DNA of 64,000 nucleotides. Source: Montifringilla adamsi. Taxonomy: Eukaryota; Chordata; Aves; Passeriformes; Passeridae. A program made the position numbers and the translations under genes. The notes beneath the pieces are model-generated. The model was not told the DNA's origin and did no database searches. It saw nothing but the letters and a program-made list of their open reading frames with translations. Every line of letters starts with the position of its first letter. Within the stretch, counting starts at the first letter, position 1. The stretch spans positions 682,001 to 746,000 of the forward strand of contig JAGGNK010015336.1 of assembly GCA_017590115.1 (NCBI GenBank), read 5' to 3'. Positions 63,514 to 64,000 of the stretch are shown in pieces.

Positions 63514-64000
63514 CTGCTTGGTGGTGTGCAGCTAAGGTGCTTCTCCTCAGCTGGCAAAGACACAGGACCAAAACAGTCCTTGGCATCACCACTTATGGGA
63601 ATGACATCAAAGCATAGCAAAGACACAACTCTTAATTAGCTCTGTCTTACTTAACAAAGGTGATAAAACCCAACAGAGAGGAGAAAGGAGCTGTTTCATA
63701 CAGGTAGGTACGAAACCTCTTTGGCTCCTCACCTGGCACCTTGGGGCTCTAGGCTTGTCCCATATTTAAAACACAAATTTCATGATTCTGTAGAGAGCAC
63801 TGAGAATCGTTTCTAAGTACCAACAAGCTGTACTCAGTCCTTAATTTTTGGCACTGATGTGAAGGCTCCATTTGGTGATGCATCTGCAGTGCTGGGGAGG
63901 TGTTTGAAAGGTGGGAGAGAGGGTGATTTCCCTCCTCCAGCATATGCTGTGATTATTTGGTGATTTCAATACACATTCCAAACACCAGCTGTGGTCAACG
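63514..64000. other. Single-copy non-coding stretch to window end
   Basis: Mixed-composition sequence. The frames present (74 codons plus, 64 codons minus) are short and unrecognised, and I see no repeat. Confidence 0.55.

Noticed and set aside
1..64000. tRNA or rRNA genes
   Set aside because: I saw no B-box-like GGTTCGAATCC context paired with an A box, and no recognisable rRNA segment on either strand.

Overview
This 64 kb window looks like non-coding nuclear DNA from a bird, probably a passerine. Its interspersed repeats are almost all CR1 LINE copies, 5'-truncated and ending in the avian CR1 tail (PuGGTTTGGGTTGGAAGGGACC on the reverse strand, or CCTTCCAACT...ATTCTATGATT on the forward strand). 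There is also one solo retroviral LTR whose sequence resembles LTRs I associate with songbird ERVL-type elements. The rest is AT-rich single-copy sequence with vertebrate-style microsatellites and long A/T runs. No bacterial gene layout is present: no operons, tRNA, rRNA, CRISPR array or insertion sequence. The open frames are short and overlap on both strands, and none carries a protein domain I recognise outside the repeats. The window is best read as intergenic or deep intronic DNA.

Layout. 1-10 kb: single-copy DNA, one CR1 (1873-2262) and a GC-richer patch near 5.0-5.6 kb. 10-16 kb: a solo LTR (10114-10441), then featureless DNA. 16-28 kb: a 155-nt pure pyrimidine tract (16194-16348), a 23-bp tandem pair (17614-17659), an AT microsatellite (19547-19587) and a hairpin (25786-25823). 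28-29.6 kb: an A-rich block with broken forward-strand reading frames that may be a decayed coding or retroelement remnant, followed by an old L3/CR1-like tail. 30-36.7 kb: single-copy DNA. 36.7-40.1 kb: a cluster of three CR1 copies on the minus strand. 40-48 kb: single-copy DNA with two small CpG-richer patches and a (TTTTA)n repeat. 48.9-64 kb: six more CR1 copies in both orientations, long A tracts (52.6, 59.9 and 60.6 kb), a near-perfect 143-bp tandem duplication (56075-56346) and one speculative exon (54923-55194).

No genes can be shown to work together here, and I found no convincing undescribed system. The items most worth checking are the recent tandem duplication, the pyrimidine tract, the A-rich block, the candidate exon and the CpG-richer patches. 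Repeat boundaries were judged by eye against remembered family consensus and may be off by ten or more bases.
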